Source of the DNA: an uncultured Micrococcales bacterium
GTDB taxonomy: Bacteria > Actinomycetota > Actinomycetes > Actinomycetales > Microbacteriaceae
NCBI GenBank assembly: GCA_903853515.1
Contig: CAINTU010000025.1
Location: forward strand, 1-12,710
Length of the DNA: 12,710 nt
Direction of reading: 5' to 3'
Within the stretch, counting starts at the first letter, position 1. Each line of letters opens with the position of its first letter. Shown here piece after piece: positions 1-7,982 of this stretch. The notes beneath the pieces are model-generated. The model made no database searches. It worked only from the letters and a program-made list of their open reading frames with translations, and was not told the DNA's origin. Both the position numbers and the translations under genes were made by a program.

Positions 1-1563
1 CAGATGCCGGTTGCCGACGAATCGACCGCATAGGTAACCGCACCTGTGCCAGTGCCACCGGTGGTGGCGATTTGATCGGTAGCTTTTGGCGACCAAACGA
101 AAGGCTCAGTTGTGGTGTCAAGAGTTGCAACAAGATCAGCCTGAGCCAACTTATTAAAGGTGATTGTGGCCGTTGTGTTTTGAATCGTGTAGTTGCTGTC
201 GGCTGCCTTGCTCACGTTGATCACACAGGTGCCAGCAGTCTTGTCAGTCACGAGGCCGTTTGCATCTACAGAACAAATTAGTGTGCTCTGAGCAGCAACC
301 GAATAGGTGAGCGCACCGGTGCCCATAGCCCCGGTCACCGTGATCTGATCGGTTTGCTGTGCAGCAGCGTTGTAATCGACCGAAAGCTTTGCTGGGGTGG
401 CAGTCAAAGAAGTTGTTGTTGCTGCCGGAATGTAGAACTGAAAATAGCCAGTCTGAGCTGTGTAGTTTATGTCGCCGTTCTTGACTGCGGTGATGACACA
501 CCAACCAACACCGCTGCCGCTCGGTGCAACTGTGACAAATGCGGTTGAACCCGCACCCGATATCACACAGTTGGCCGAATTGCTGGTGCTATAACTGTAT
601 GAACCGGTGCCAGCGCCGCCAGCAACAGATATGACTGCTAGCACGGCTGGGTTTGCCACGTAAGGCACGTATTGGTTGCCGGCGATGACTGCCCCGGCCG
701 TTGAGGCTGCGGTAACTGTTAGGGCTGGTTGAGCAATCTGGTTAATCGTCCAGGTAACAGCAGCCGAGGTCATCGGGTTGTAGTTCACGTCGCCAGCCTT
801 AACTGCGGTGACACTACAGGCGCCTGCAGAAAGCGCAGTCAACACGTTGCCGACCAAAGTACAAACTTTTGAACTGTTTGGGTCGAGCGAAAAAGTAACC
901 GCACCAGTTGACTGGCCGCCTGCTGTGTTTAAAGAAACGCTCGGGGCAGTTGTTGCATTCCAGTTCGCTGCAGTTGGGTTGCCTATATAGAAACCACTCT
1001 GGTTGCTCTTGTTGATAGTTAGGGTGATTGAACCGGTCTGAGCCAAGAAATATGCGTCAGCCGCTTTGACCACGTTGATCAAACAGGTGCCGGCGCTTTG
1101 GCGTGTGGTGTAACCATCGCTTCGCACAGTACAAACTGAAGCGCTTGAAGGGTCAACGGTAAAGGTGAATGCGCCGGTGCCGTTTCCGCCCGTGCCACGC
1201 GCCCAAGTCGCACCTTGAGTTGCATAGTCGAGCGGGTTGGTGTCGAGGGTGAGTGTGAGTGCTGCGCTTTGCAGTGCCTTATTGATGGTTAGTGTGACCG
1301 ATGTGCGTGCTGCCGCAAAACCAGCATCGGCTGCCTTGACGCCGTTGATCACACAGGTGCCGGCAGCAAGAGCCGTGACAGTCGCAGTTGTCGCAGTGGC
1401 ACCGGCGACCGAACAGATGCCGGTGCTTGATGAATCGACACTGAAGCTATATGCCCCATTGCCGTCGCCACCTGTTGCTGTTACCGTCGCAGTTACAGTG
1501 GTGCCCTGAACGATTGTTACTGCCTGCTTGTCTGATGACATGCTGAACACCGAAGGTGCCTTA
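1..1563 (-). repeat. Cysteine-paired Ig-like repeats, five full and one partial copy
   Basis: Within the surface protein, residues from about 585 hold five full repeats and the start of a sixth, with repeat lengths of about 89-106 residues. Each has the pattern Cys-x-Val ... Gly-Thr-Cys-x-Ile-Asn ... Lys-Ala-Ala-Asp, then a beta strand ending in Thr-Ile-Asn-Lys-x-x-Gln at the unit boundary. Examples are AGTCVINGVKAAD (copy 1), AGTCLINVVKAAD (copy 2), AGACSVTAVKAGD (copy 3), GWCVITAVKNGD (copy 4) and AGTCVINVSKAAD (copy 5). Copy 6 is cut by the window edge just at its first cysteine. The paired cysteines probably form one disulfide per domain in the exported protein; this is an inference from spacing. 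Part of the repeat is also conserved at DNA level. Confidence 0.8.
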
Positions 1564-3317
1564 GCTGCGATAGACATGTGAATAAAGTCAAGGCTTGAGC
1601 CAACCGAGTTGGTCGCCTTGATGGCAAATACATAGGCACCGGTTTTGGTTGGGGTGCCGCTCAAAATACCCGTGGCCGGGTCGAAGGTTAAGCCGAGAGG
1701 TAATCCTAGGGTTTCATAAGAATATGCACAGGCAGGCACCGTTCCACAAACTGGGATTGTGGTGCTGTCAGTTTTCAACTCAAGGCTAGCGCTCGGGTAA
1801 GCGGCTGTTGCAAAGGTGAAGTTAGGCAAAGCGGCACCAACGCGAATCGGGTTGCTGAAGCGGTTCACCGACTGCAAAGTTGTGTCGTCACTTGTGAATA
1901 CCGGCACCTGGCCGACAACCAAAGTGAGTTCAGCTGACTGCGCGCTGCCAGCCTCGTTTGTGACTGTGACCTTGTATTTATAGGTTCCGGTTTGTGTGGC
2001 TGTGCCAGAGAGCAAGCCAGTGGATGGGTTCAACGTGATGCCGGTCGGCAGACTGCCGGCCGAAACCGTGAACATATCGCGATAGCCGCTGGCGGTGAAA
2101 GTATATGTTGGGCTCAGTGCGGTGTTGACGATTTCGTTAGCCGATGCACCGCCAGCTGTGACCGCTGTGAGGTTCGAAGTGAAAGCGGGCGCACCTGTGA
2201 TCTGAAGCGACGGCAATGAGCCGTAGGTGATTGTGGCGCTGCTGTCAGTCGCGTTCTCGGCGAAGCGCACGTATTTGCCTACATCGCCGGCGGCAATTGT
2301 GTAGTTACCACTAACGGTTGGGCTGATGTCAGTGAAGTTGACGCCATCAGTCGAGATCTGCCAACGGCGATTGCTGATTGTTGCGCTCGCACCGGCAGAA
2401 GGCAAGAATGTGCCATCGGCTGGGGTCAGCACTTGACCGACCTTTGCAATGCTCGAGTCGGTAAAACTAGGCAATTGACTTGCCGATGGGCCGTTTGGCC
2501 AGGTAATAGTGATCGAGCCAGCACCAGATTGGGCATTGCCGGTGATCGTCGCCGCAGCTGAGGCCGGGAATGACTTTCCGGTAACACCACCGCCACCGGC
2601 AGGGCTCCAACCGTCATAGGCTGCAGCACCGCCAACACCACCGGTGTAACCGCCACCGCCACCGCCACCGCCGGAACCATCGTCGCCGCCGACGTTGTTG
2701 CCAACGCCACCTGCGGTTGAGTTCGACTGAGTGCCCGTATCTGGGTTACCGTTCAAACCATTTGCGTTGATGTTAGCGCCGCCAGCGCCACCGCCACCGC
2801 CGGCTACTGCCAGCACTCCCGTTTGCGGTCCGGTTGCAACCAAAGTTGCACCGCCACCGCCACCACCCGCACCAGATGATCCAGTGCGACCTGCATAACC
2901 TCCAGCACCACCGGCATAGGCAGCCCATGCGTTTGCTCCACCGGCACCTTGGCCGTTGCCGCTTCCTCCGGTGCCGTTGCCACCTGCGTTACCTACATAT
3001 AGATAGAGAGGGCTCGTACTTGTGGTTGTGTAGTTGAACACCACACGGCTGCCAAGATAGCCGACGCCACCGCCACCACCGGCGTCGCCACCACCGTGGC
3101 CACCAGCGCCGCCGTTGAGGGTGATCGTTAGGTTTACCCCAGCGTTTGAGGGTGTGAAAGTTTGCGCGCTCGCACTATAGGCAAAAGTTTGGCTACAGGT
3201 CGCACCAGCACAGGTCGCCCCAGCTGCATTGGCTGCTTCGACACTCGGAACAAACGTTAATAGACCTAAACCAAGGCTTAGCGTGGTCAAAATAGAAACT
3301 AGGCGTGAGCGTTTCAT
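1..3317 (-). CDS. Large secreted glycine-rich, Ig-like repeat surface protein (5' part; C-terminus outside window)
   Basis: The frame is open from an ATG at 3317 down to base 1: 1,105 codons with no stop, breaking inside a Cys codon. Residues 1-31 form a signal peptide (MKRSR, a Leu-rich core, then cleavage near VEAANA). Two cysteines follow at 36 and 41. Residues about 68-245 are glycine-rich with poly-Gly runs. About 260-375 is an Ig-like segment (RRWQISTDGVNFTDIS, later DVGKYVRFAENATD). Residues about 410-465 and 535-580 are putative-Ig (He_PIG-like) domains with the LPTGITLNPSTGLLSGTAT and LPLGLTFDPATGILSGTPT signatures. From about 585 onward come roughly 90-residue repeats with paired cysteines. 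No enzyme motif is visible. A weak purine-rich AAAGA precedes the ATG. By analogy it is an exported structural, adhesin or S-layer-type protein. Any anchor would lie past the left edge. The exported repeat architecture is clear; the role is inference. Confidence 0.85.
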   Translation of the reverse strand, partial: MKRSRLVSILTTLSLGLGLLTFVPSVEAANAAGATCAGATCSQTFAYSASAQTFTPSNAGVNLTITLNGGAGGHGGGDAGGGGGVGYLGSRVVFNYTTTSTSPLYLYVGNAGGNGTGGSGNGQGAGGANAWAAYAGGAGGYAGRTGSSGAGGGGGGATLVATGPQTGVLAVAGGGGGAGGANINANGLNGNPDTGTQSNSTAGGVGNNVGGDDGSGGGGGGGGYTGGVGGAAAYDGWSPAGGGGVTGKSFPASAAATITGNAQSGAGSITITWPNGPSASQLPSFTDSSIAKVGQVLTPADGTFLPSAGASATISNRRWQISTDGVNFTDISPTVSGNYTIAAGDVGKYVRFAENATDSSATITYGSLPSLQITGAPAFTSNLTAVTAGGASANEIVNTALSPTYTFTASGYRDMFTVSAGSLPTGITLNPSTGLLSGTATQTGTYKYKVTVTNEAGSAQSAELTLVVGQVPVFTSDDTTLQSVNRFSNPIRVGAALPNFTFATAAYPSASLELKTDSTTIPVCGTVPACAYSYETLGLPLGLTFDPATGILSGTPTKTGAYVFAIKATNSVGSSLDFIHMSIAAKAPSVFSMSSDKQAVTIVQGTTVTATVTATGGDGNGAYSFSVDSSSTGICSVAGATATTATVTALAAGTCVINGVKAADAGFAAARTSVTLTINKALQSAALTLTLDTNPLDYATQGATWARGTGGNGTGAFTFTVDPSSASVCTVRSDGYTTRQSAGTCLINVVKAADAYFLAQTGSITLTINKSNQSGFYIGNPTAANWNATTAPSVSLNTAGGQSTGAVTFSLDPNSSKVCTLVGNVLTALSAGACSVTAVKAGDVNYNPMTSAAVTWTINQIAQPALTVTAASTAGAVIAGNQYVPYVANPAVLAVISVAGGAGTGSYSYSTSNSANCVISGAGSTAFVTVAPSGSGVGWCVITAVKNGDINYTAQTGYFQFYIPAATTTSLTATPAKLSVDYNAAAQQTDQITVTGAMGTGALTYSVAAQSTLICSVDANGLVTDKTAGTCVINVSKAADSNYTIQNTTATITFNKLAQADLVATLDTTTEPFVWSPKATDQIATTGGTGTGAVTYAVDSSATGI
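2570..3116 (-). repeat. Glycine-rich domain of the surface protein
   Basis: Residues about 68-249 are dominated by Gly, with Ala, Asn, Ser and Thr. The longest pure Gly run is eight residues, encoded by alternating GGC and GGT codons around 2650-2674, seen on the plus strand as a CCGCCA hexamer repeat. The run starts after a beta-rich QTFTPSNAGVNLTITLNGG segment, typical of Gly-rich domains found behind signal peptides in large bacterial surface proteins. Because the DNA unit is 6 bp, slippage here would change length without breaking the frame. Confidence 0.75.
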
Positions 3318-3498
3318 GAATTGATCTTTCGATGTGGTGTGGTGGGCGCTTTGGTGCGCTTGCAAGCCATAAGTTTAGAAATATTGCCTGAGCGCACTAG
3401 GCGGTTTATTCGCATAAACGAATAAAAGAAGTGCGCTTTTGCGAACTGATTCAAAGTGTTAAATACGGGCAGCAAAAAAGTGCAGAAAGGCGAACATT
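3318..3498. other. Divergent intergenic region between surface protein and phosphodiesterase genes
   Basis: These 181 bases separate two genes that face away from each other, so both promoters should lie here. On the plus strand TTGCCT (3384-3389) and TATTCG (3407-3412) are spaced by 17 bases and could be a weak sigma-70-type promoter. On the minus strand TAAACT (complement of 3372-3377) fits an actinobacterial TANNNT -10 without a convincing -35. A 10-bp perfect palindrome GCTTGCAAGC lies at 3358-3367. A nested inverted repeat is listed separately. No small ORF or RNA gene is evident. Confidence 0.6.
3391..3441. promoter_or_regulatory. Nested inverted repeat (candidate operator or 5' UTR hairpin)
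   Basis: Outer arms AGCGCACT (3391-3398) and AGTGCGCT (3430-3437) are perfect 8-bp complements. Inside them, TTTATTCG (3405-3412) and CGAATAAA (3419-3426) are another perfect 8-bp pair around a 6-base loop. The centres coincide within about 1.5 bases, so the two pairs stack into one long imperfect hairpin. Four Ts follow on the plus strand (3437-3440), giving a terminator-like look, but no plus-strand gene lies upstream to terminate. It could be a repressor-type operator for one or both divergent genes, or a leader hairpin. The structure is seen directly; the function is inferred. Confidence 0.45.
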
Positions 3499-4440
3499 TT
3501 GAGCAATCCGCTCGTCATTGGTCATCGTGGTGCATGCGGCTATCGCCCCGAAAACACCCTTGAATCGTTCGCTTTGGCCTTTCAACAAGGCGTTACAACC
3601 ATCGAATTTGACCTTGTTTTAACCAAGGATGCCGCGCTAGTCATTCGCCACGAGAACGAACTCTCACGTACCACCGATATTTCATCGCGACCCGAGTTTG
3701 CCGATCTCGCTCGCTGGGGTGAACTTGAAGGCGAAAGCGTTGAGGGTTGGTTCAGCGAAGACCTAACCTTGGCCCAGATTAAGTCACTTCGAGCAATCGA
3801 GCGCATGCCTGTTCGACGCCCGCTAAGTGCCACCTGTGATGGCCAGTTTGAGATTCCAAGTTTTGGTGAGTTATTAGCCGATTCAATGGTAGAAGGCAAA
3901 ACTTTGATTGTCGAAATAAAAGATGGCACTCATGTTTCGGCAATCGACACCAACATGGGTGAACTCGTGGCTAATGAAATCGCCGTGAGCCGTTATGCAG
4001 AGCGGAATATCAACTTTGTGATCGAGTCGTTTTCGATTGAGCTGCTTCGACAGGCAAAAATTGCTTTGGTCGCTCATGATATTTCAGCAAAATATTTTTT
4101 GCCAATTGATGGTGATTCGATCACCTATGCCGAAATCGAGTCACTCGCACAAGAGTTTGATGGAATATCAATAGGCATGCCGATGCTTCGCGAATCGCCT
4201 CAGGTTGTCGAGCAAGCACAGAGGCTCGCATTACCGGTTTATGTTTTTACCGCTCGCACAGAGAACGCCAAGGAATCTGTGGCCAAATATTTTGACTCGA
4301 TTATTTCTTGCGGCGTCGACGGAATTTTTGCCGACCAGCCAGATCTGCTGCTGAGGCACCTAGGGTCTGCCGAGAGTCCGGGTGTGGATTCGGGCCTGGA
4401 TCCGGGCGTGGATTCGGGCAATGTCTCACCTCACGCTTAA
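3499..4440 (+). CDS. Glycerophosphodiester phosphodiesterase, cytoplasmic
   Basis: This 313-residue GDPD-family TIM-barrel enzyme would hydrolyse glycerophosphodiesters from phospholipid turnover to glycerol-3-phosphate and an alcohol. Visible motifs are GHRGACGYRPENT at 8-20 (His9, Arg10, Glu18), the metal-binding IEFDL at 35-39 (Glu36, Asp38), RHENELSRTT at 50-59 (catalytic His51, in the HEN form instead of the commoner HD), LIVEIKD at 136-142 (Glu139, Lys141), VFTARTEN, and the closing GVDGIFADQPDLL. There is no signal peptide, so it should act inside the cell. The start is TTG, chosen because the protein begins directly at the first barrel strand and AGAAAGG (3484-3490) sits 8 bases upstream. 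The last 20 residues, past the domain, are a tandem-repeat tail. pcrA follows 12 bases downstream, so co-transcription is likely. Substrate is not determined by the sequence. Confidence 0.9.
   Translation: MSNPLVIGHRGACGYRPENTLESFALAFQQGVTTIEFDLVLTKDAALVIRHENELSRTTDISSRPEFADLARWGELEGESVEGWFSEDLTLAQIKSLRAIERMPVRRPLSATCDGQFEIPSFGELLADSMVEGKTLIVEIKDGTHVSAIDTNMGELVANEIAVSRYAERNINFVIESFSIELLRQAKIALVAHDISAKYFLPIDGDSITYAEIESLAQEFDGISIGMPMLRESPQVVEQAQRLALPVYVFTARTENAKESVAKYFDSIISCGVDGIFADQPDLLLRHLGSAESPGVDSGLDPGVDSGNVSPHA
4378..4419 (+). repeat. 12-bp tandem repeat, 3.5 copies, encoding the phosphodiesterase tail
   Basis: Units CCGGGTGTGGAT (4378-4389), TCGGGCCTGGAT (4390-4401), CCGGGCGTGGAT (4402-4413) and half-unit TCGGGC (4414-4419) follow head to tail. 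They are in frame and encode a four-residue period Pro/Ser-Gly-Val/Leu-Asp (residues 294-307), just before the stop codon. The unit is a multiple of three, so copy number can change without a frameshift. Confidence 0.85.
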
Positions 4441-4452
4441 GATTGGCTAGAT

Positions 4453-6738
4453 ATGCCAGAGCTTGAACCGATATATTCGCCAGATCTATTGACTGGCTTG
4501 AATGAGCAGCAAAGCGCAGCTGTACTTTTTCGCGGCCCAGCCCTGCTTATCGTCGCCGGCGCCGGTTCGGGCAAGACCAGAGTGCTAACCCATCGCATTG
4601 CTCACTTGCTTGCAAATCGCGAGGCCTGGCCCTCACAAATACTTGCCATCACTTTTACCAATAAAGCTGCCAACGAAATGCGTGAGCGGCTAAGGCACCT
4701 GGTAGGTGACGCTGAGGGCATGTGGATTCGCACCTTTCACAGTGCCTGTCTTCAGATTTTGCGACGTGAGGCTGATCGCTTGGGTCACAACTCGAACTTC
4801 ACCGTTTATGACACCGGCGATACGCGTGCTTTGATCAAGCGACTCATCAACGCATCGGGTCACGATATCAATGACCTCAAGCCAGCATCGGTTGCCAGCC
4901 AGATTTCGAAGGCAAAAAACGAACTGCAGACCCCAGACGATTTTGCCAGCAACATTGACAGCAAGAACCCCAAAGCCCGCGCCGTGGCTGAGATTTTTGC
5001 CGATTACGAGCGCGAAAAGCGCCGCAACAACGCTTTCGATTTTGATGACCTTTTAGCCGAGACAGTTTTCTTGTTCAGAGCTTTTCCTGAGGTTGCGGCA
5101 AACTACCAACGCAAGTTCAGACATATTTTGGTTGATGAATATCAAGACACTAATCATGCGCAATATGCGCTAATCCGTGAACTCACCAAGCCGATTGCAG
5201 CGGCTCATGCGGTTGTTGATGAGCGCACCGGTGAGATTCTGCCACCGGCAAGCCTCACCGTGGTTGGCGACAGCGACCAATCGATTTATGCATTTCGCGG
5301 TGCCGACATTCGAAACATCGCAGAGTTCAGCAAAGATTTTCGTGGCGCGCAGACTATTTTGCTCGAACAAAACTATCGCTCGACTCAGCCAATCCTTTCG
5401 GCTGCCAACGCGGTTATTTCAAAAAACTTTGATCGCCCAGAAAAAAATCTTTGGACTCAGAAAACAGAAGGCGAACAGATAGTTGCCTATACCGGTGTCG
5501 ATGAACGCCACGAAGCCGCATTCATTGTTGACCAGATTCAAGAGCACCACAAGGCGGGCACCGCTTATAGCCAGATGGCTATTCTTTATCGCACCAACGC
5601 GCTGACGCCGGCAATAGAAGCCGAGCTAAAATCTCAACGCGTGCCATACGCGGTTATCGGCGGCCTCAAGTTTTATGAGCGCAAAGAAATCAAGGATGCC
5701 CTCGCTTACCTCACGGCAATTTCGAACTCTCGTGATGATGAAGCATTGCGCAGAATCATCAACGAACCAGGCCGCGGCATCGGCGAAAAAACCGAACTCA
5801 AAATCGCCCAATTTGCCAGAAGCAACGAAATGTCTTTTCGTGAGGCTCTTGCCTATGGCGGTGATCTTGGTCTCGGCCCAAAACTCACCGACGCTATAAA
5901 GACATTCAGCGACTTGCTCGACACAGCCGAGGTGCTTTCGCACAGTGCAAAGATTTCTGATGTGCTCATCGAGGTGCTTGCTCGTTCTGGCTATAAATAT
6001 CAGCTCGAACTATCACGTGACCCACAAGACGAGGCGCGCGTCGAAAACCTCGATGCTCTAGTTGGTCAGATTATTGAATTTGAGATCAGAAACCCAGAGG
6101 CAAAACTTGCCGACTATTTAGCTGAGATCACATTGGCCGCGTCTGCCGACGAGATCGATGACGAATCGGGTCAGGTTTCGCTAATGACGCTGCATACCGC
6201 CAAGGGTCTTGAATACCCGGTGGTCTTTATAGCTGGTCTAGAGCAAGGCACCTTGCCGCACATGCGTTCGTTCGACGAGGTCGGTGGCATCGCAGAAGAG
6301 CGGCGGCTATTTTATGTGGGCATCACTCGGGCCATGGTGCAGCTTTATTTGACCTCAGCACTGCAGCGCACGCTGTTCGGGCAAGTGAACAGCACGATGC
6401 CATCTAACTTTTTGAGCGACATTCCACCAGAGCTGATTGACCAACGCGGCAACGCTCGCCAAAGCTACACCGCCCGCGAATCGCTTAGCAGCGGTGGCGA
6501 TTATGGGCTCAAGCGACCGGTTCGAGAGCGAACCATCTGGAAAGACGCTTTGACCCAGGTGCGCAACAACGAAGGGCTCGTCTTAGCCAAAGGCGATCGA
6601 GTAAAGCACACTGACTTTGGCGAGGGCATTGTGGTGAACACCACCGGTGAGGGCGCTCGTCAAACTGCCGAGATTCGGTTCGAGCGAGTAGGCAATAAGC
6701 GCCTTCTCGTGAAAGTCGCACCCATCGAAAAGCTCTAA
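4453..6738 (+). CDS. pcrA: ATP-dependent DNA helicase PcrA/UvrD1
   Basis: This 761-residue superfamily 1A 3'-5' helicase takes part in nucleotide excision repair and in clearing replication or transcription blocks. Motifs in order: Q motif LNEQQ (16-20), Walker A AGAGSGKT (35-42, Lys41), Ia ITFTNKAANEM, Walker B VDEYQDTN (Asp228-Glu229), III VVGDSDQSIYAFRGAD (about 270-285), IV LEQNYRS, V LMTLHTAKGLEYPVVF, VI EERRLFYVGITRA (from 615). The C-terminus from about 709 (LAKGDRVKHTDFGEGIVV ... KVAPIEKL) is the Tudor-like domain that in PcrA binds RNA polymerase. Length fits the family (about 720-790). The segment between motifs II and III is somewhat long, as seen in actinobacterial UvrD1. The ATG is the only plausible start and lacks a clear Shine-Dalgarno sequence; the phosphodiesterase stop is 12 bases upstream. 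In M. tuberculosis the homologue Rv0949 also lies near sucCD, supporting UvrD1 orthology. Confidence 0.96.
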   Translation: MPELEPIYSPDLLTGLNEQQSAAVLFRGPALLIVAGAGSGKTRVLTHRIAHLLANREAWPSQILAITFTNKAANEMRERLRHLVGDAEGMWIRTFHSACLQILRREADRLGHNSNFTVYDTGDTRALIKRLINASGHDINDLKPASVASQISKAKNELQTPDDFASNIDSKNPKARAVAEIFADYEREKRRNNAFDFDDLLAETVFLFRAFPEVAANYQRKFRHILVDEYQDTNHAQYALIRELTKPIAAAHAVVDERTGEILPPASLTVVGDSDQSIYAFRGADIRNIAEFSKDFRGAQTILLEQNYRSTQPILSAANAVISKNFDRPEKNLWTQKTEGEQIVAYTGVDERHEAAFIVDQIQEHHKAGTAYSQMAILYRTNALTPAIEAELKSQRVPYAVIGGLKFYERKEIKDALAYLTAISNSRDDEALRRIINEPGRGIGEKTELKIAQFARSNEMSFREALAYGGDLGLGPKLTDAIKTFSDLLDTAEVLSHSAKISDVLIEVLARSGYKYQLELSRDPQDEARVENLDALVGQIIEFEIRNPEAKLADYLAEITLAASADEIDDESGQVSLMTLHTAKGLEYPVVFIAGLEQGTLPHMRSFDEVGGIAEERRLFYVGITRAMVQLYLTSALQRTLFGQVNSTMPSNFLSDIPPELIDQRGNARQSYTARESLSSGGDYGLKRPVRERTIWKDALTQVRNNEGLVLAKGDRVKHTDFGEGIVVNTTGEGARQTAEIRFERVGNKRLLVKVAPIEKL

Positions 6739-6791
6739 ACTTGAACTATTGGTCACTCGCGTTTGACCCAATTTTCTGAACGGAAAAGCAA

Positions 6792-7949
6792 ATGGATTTA
6801 TTCGAAGATCAAGCTCGCGACATTTTTGAAGCACACGGTGTGCCTGTGCTTCAGGGCCTGATCGCAGACACCCCGCAAGAAGCAGAAGCAGCAGCCGCCA
6901 AGATTGGCGGCACCGTGGTGGTTAAGGCTCAGGTTAAAGTTGGTGGCCGCGGCAAAGCCGGTGGCGTCAAGCTTGCCCACAACCCAGAAGAAGCCAAGGC
7001 TGCTGCCGAGGCAATCCTTGGTCTAGATATCAAGGGTCACGTTGTGAAGCGCGTAATGATTGCCCAAGGTGCGGCAATCGACAAAGAATATTATTTCTCG
7101 GTGTTGCTAGATAGAAGCAACCGCACATTTTTGTCGCTTTGCAGCGTCGAAGGTGGAATGGAAATCGAGCAGCTTGCCGAAGAGCGCCCAGATGCGTTGG
7201 CGAAGATCGCTGTTGACGCGGTGCACGGTATAGACCTAGCCAAGGCCCTCGAGATTGCCAAGGCTGGCGGATTCGACGACGAGATCGCTGCCAAGGTCGC
7301 GCCAGTTTTCGTGAAGCTCTATGACGTCTTTGTTAAAGAAGACGCAACGCTGGTCGAGGTGAACCCGCTGGTGCTAACCAAGTCGGGCGAAATCGTCGCA
7401 CTAGACGGCAAGGTGACTCTCGATGACAACGCCGAATTTAGACACAGTCGCCAAGAAATGGAACGCGACCAGCTCGACCCGCTAGAGGCAAAGGCGAAGG
7501 CCGCTGACCTCAACTATGTGAAGCTCGATGGCGAAGTCGGCATCATCGGTAACGGCGCTGGTTTGGTTATGTCGACCCTTGATGTCGTCGCCTATGCGGG
7601 TGAGCGCCACGGTGGCGTGCGTCCGGCAAACTTTCTAGACATCGGCGGCGGCGCCTCGGCAGAAGTCATGGCTGCAGGCCTCGACGTTATTTTGGGCGAC
7701 AGCCAGGTGAAGAGCGTTTTTGTAAACGTGTTCGGTGGCATCACAGCCTGTGATGCAGTTGCAAACGGAATCGTAGGCGCGCTAGCCAAGCTTGGCGCGA
7801 GTGCCACGAAGCCTTTAGTTGTTCGCCTCGATGGCAACAACGTTGAAGAAGGCCGTCGCATCTTGGCTGATGCAAACCACCCGCTAGTGACCGTGGTCGC
7901 CACCATGGATGAAGCTGCCGACAAAGCAGCTGAACTTGCCAACCGCTAA
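6792..7949 (+). CDS. sucC: Succinyl-CoA synthetase (ADP/GDP-forming) beta subunit
   Basis: SucC and SucD convert succinyl-CoA to succinate with substrate-level phosphorylation in the TCA cycle. The 385 residues match the family length (about 388). The N-terminal ATP-grasp domain (about 1-230) shows GGRGKAGGVK (51-60) and the Mg-nucleotide residues Asn191 (EVNPLVL) and Asp205 (ALDGKV); their 14-residue spacing matches Asn199 and Asp213 of the E. coli subunit. The C-terminal ligase domain has GNGAGLVMSTLD, LDIGGGAS and FVNVFGGITACD. GGAAAAG (6782-6788) precedes the ATG. The 53-base gap after pcrA has no clear terminator or convincing promoter, so read-through from pcrA is possible. ATP versus GTP preference cannot be told from the sequence. 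Confidence 0.97.
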   Translation: MDLFEDQARDIFEAHGVPVLQGLIADTPQEAEAAAAKIGGTVVVKAQVKVGGRGKAGGVKLAHNPEEAKAAAEAILGLDIKGHVVKRVMIAQGAAIDKEYYFSVLLDRSNRTFLSLCSVEGGMEIEQLAEERPDALAKIAVDAVHGIDLAKALEIAKAGGFDDEIAAKVAPVFVKLYDVFVKEDATLVEVNPLVLTKSGEIVALDGKVTLDDNAEFRHSRQEMERDQLDPLEAKAKAADLNYVKLDGEVGIIGNGAGLVMSTLDVVAYAGERHGGVRPANFLDIGGGASAEVMAAGLDVILGDSQVKSVFVNVFGGITACDAVANGIVGALAKLGASATKPLVVRLDGNNVEEGRRILADANHPLVTVVATMDEAADKAAELANR

Positions 7950-7982
7950 AGCTGCCCAACAAATAAACGAAAGCTAAACAAG

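Noticed and set aside
72..3037. Several plus-strand ORFs of 60-90 codons (for example at 72-281, 1237-1509, 1992-2219, 2834-3037) and minus-strand ORFs in other frames (244-504, 2426-2710)
   Set aside because: They lie inside the continuous 1,105-codon surface-protein frame. Their compositions (His/Arg/Pro-rich or Val/Ala-rich) are what reading Gly- and Thr-rich codons in other frames produces, and none resembles a known protein.
3391..3441. Rho-independent terminator reading of the hairpin followed by TTTT
   Set aside because: No plus-strand gene lies upstream, and the T-run is short. On the minus strand no T-run follows. An operator or leader structure fits the divergent context better.
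3499..4440. Loss of activity in the phosphodiesterase because the usual HD motif reads HEN
   Set aside because: The catalytic His is kept and HEN occurs in an established branch of bacterial GDPD enzymes; the Glu, Asp and Lys residues are also present.
5626..5943. A 105-codon minus-strand ORF inside pcrA, and similar antisense ORFs in sucC, sucD and purH
   Set aside because: All are antisense to well-conserved reading frames and have no ribosome binding site or family signature.
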